Shown: piece after piece, positions 6,700-7,026 of the stretch
Layout: every line of letters begins with the position of its first letter
Numbering within the stretch: the first letter of the stretch is position 1
From: Flavobacteriales bacterium
Lineage (GTDB): Bacteria; Bacteroidota; Bacteroidia; NS11-12g; UBA955
NCBI GenBank assembly: GCA_947450405.1
Contig: CANFVI010000085.1
Span: 1 to 7,026 of the forward strand
DNA: 7,026 nt
Reading direction: 5' to 3'
Position numbers and translations under genes: made by a program
Notes under the pieces: model-generated
The model's input: only the letters and a program-made list of their open reading frames with translations
Told to the model about the DNA's origin: nothing
The model's database searches: none

Positions 6700-6972
6700 T
6701 TACTTTACGTTTTCGCCTAATTCAGCACCAGCTTTGAATTTTACTACTTTTTTAGCAGCAATATCAATTTCTTTACCAGTTTGTGGGTTACGGCCTTTAC
6801 GCGCGCTACGAGTTGAAGTAGAGAAAGTACCGAATCCAACAAGAATAACTTTGTCGTCTGCTTTCAAAGCACCAGTTGTTGCACTGATGAAACTGTTCAA
6901 AGCTGCTTGAGCTTGAGTCTTGGTAATACCAGCATCTGATGCCATCTTACCGATTAAATCTGATTTGTTCAT
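6700..6972 (-). CDS. HU family DNA-binding protein
   Basis: This 90-residue histone-like protein binds and bends DNA as a dimer and helps organise the nucleoid. The length is that of bacterial HU. The order of parts is typical: an N-terminal helical half (NKSDLIGKMASDAGITKTQAQAAL as helix-turn-helix-like dimer core, 2-25), the VGFGTFST turn (45-52), then the DNA-binding arm with ARKGRNPQTGKEI (57-69), where P63 is the residue that intercalates into the minor groove. It ends with VVKFKAGAEL. The codons look more GC-rich than those of the lipoprotein genes, consistent with high expression. It is a single gene with its own terminator and a -7 candidate upstream. HU and IHF subunits are similar, and in this phylum several copies are common, so I give no symbol. 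Confidence 0.95.
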   Translation of the reverse strand: MNKSDLIGKMASDAGITKTQAQAALNSFISATTGALKADDKVILVGFGTFSTSTRSARKGRNPQTGKEIDIAAKKVVKFKAGAELGENVK

Positions 6973-7002
6973 TGTATATTGTTTTATAATAGGTTAATAA
7001 TC

Positions 7003-7010
7003 CAAAAGTA
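7003..7010 (-). promoter_or_regulatory. Candidate -7 element of the HU gene
   Basis: TACTTTTG on the minus strand matches TAnnTTTG at every position, 30 bases before the HU start codon. This would give a leader of roughly 25 AT-rich bases. The -33 box would fall at or just beyond the window edge, so it cannot be checked here. Confidence 0.4.
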
Positions 7011-7026
7011 AGAAAGCAATTGACTA

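Overview
This window looks like chromosomal DNA from a low-GC member of the Bacteroidota, probably a flavobacterium-like or related free-living lineage. Four things point that way: a secreted protein with a C-terminal type IX secretion (T9SS) sorting domain, Bacteroidota-style lipoproteins, holA paired with a solo HsdR-N domain gene, and TAnnTTTG-like promoter elements without clear Shine-Dalgarno sites.

Layout, left to right. The 3' end of an unidentified plus-strand gene (to 101) meets a large minus-strand gene (152-2086) tail to tail. A strong hairpin (98-133) lies between them and suits termination from both sides. The minus-strand gene encodes a secreted Asp-box (sialidase-like fold) protein with a T9SS tail. 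Next comes holA (DNA polymerase III delta subunit, minus, 2171-3196). It is divergent, across only 24 bp, from a small plus-strand gene for a stand-alone HsdR N-terminal/PD-(D/E)XK-like domain protein (3221-3658). A palindrome sits exactly midway between the two start codons. The small gene converges, with one base between stop codons, on a pair of overlapping minus-strand lipoprotein genes (5394 down to 3660). These appear to be diverged tandem paralogues. Upstream of them are a class III PLP aminotransferase (5440-6633, minus) and an HU-family DNA-binding protein (6700-6972, minus) with its own GC-rich terminator.

How the parts relate. Most genes appear to be independent housekeeping or surface units rather than one pathway. 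HolA and HU act on DNA replication and nucleoid structure, the aminotransferase is metabolic, and the T9SS protein and the two lipoproteins are exported. The only firm operon is the lipoprotein pair, which overlaps by 20 bp.

I see no mobile element, CRISPR array, RNA gene or complete defence locus. I do not find a clearly new multi-gene system. The most worthwhile leads are the tandem lipoprotein pair, the solo nuclease-like domain sharing a tiny divergent promoter region with holA, and a possible leaderless promoter embedded in the HU terminator.
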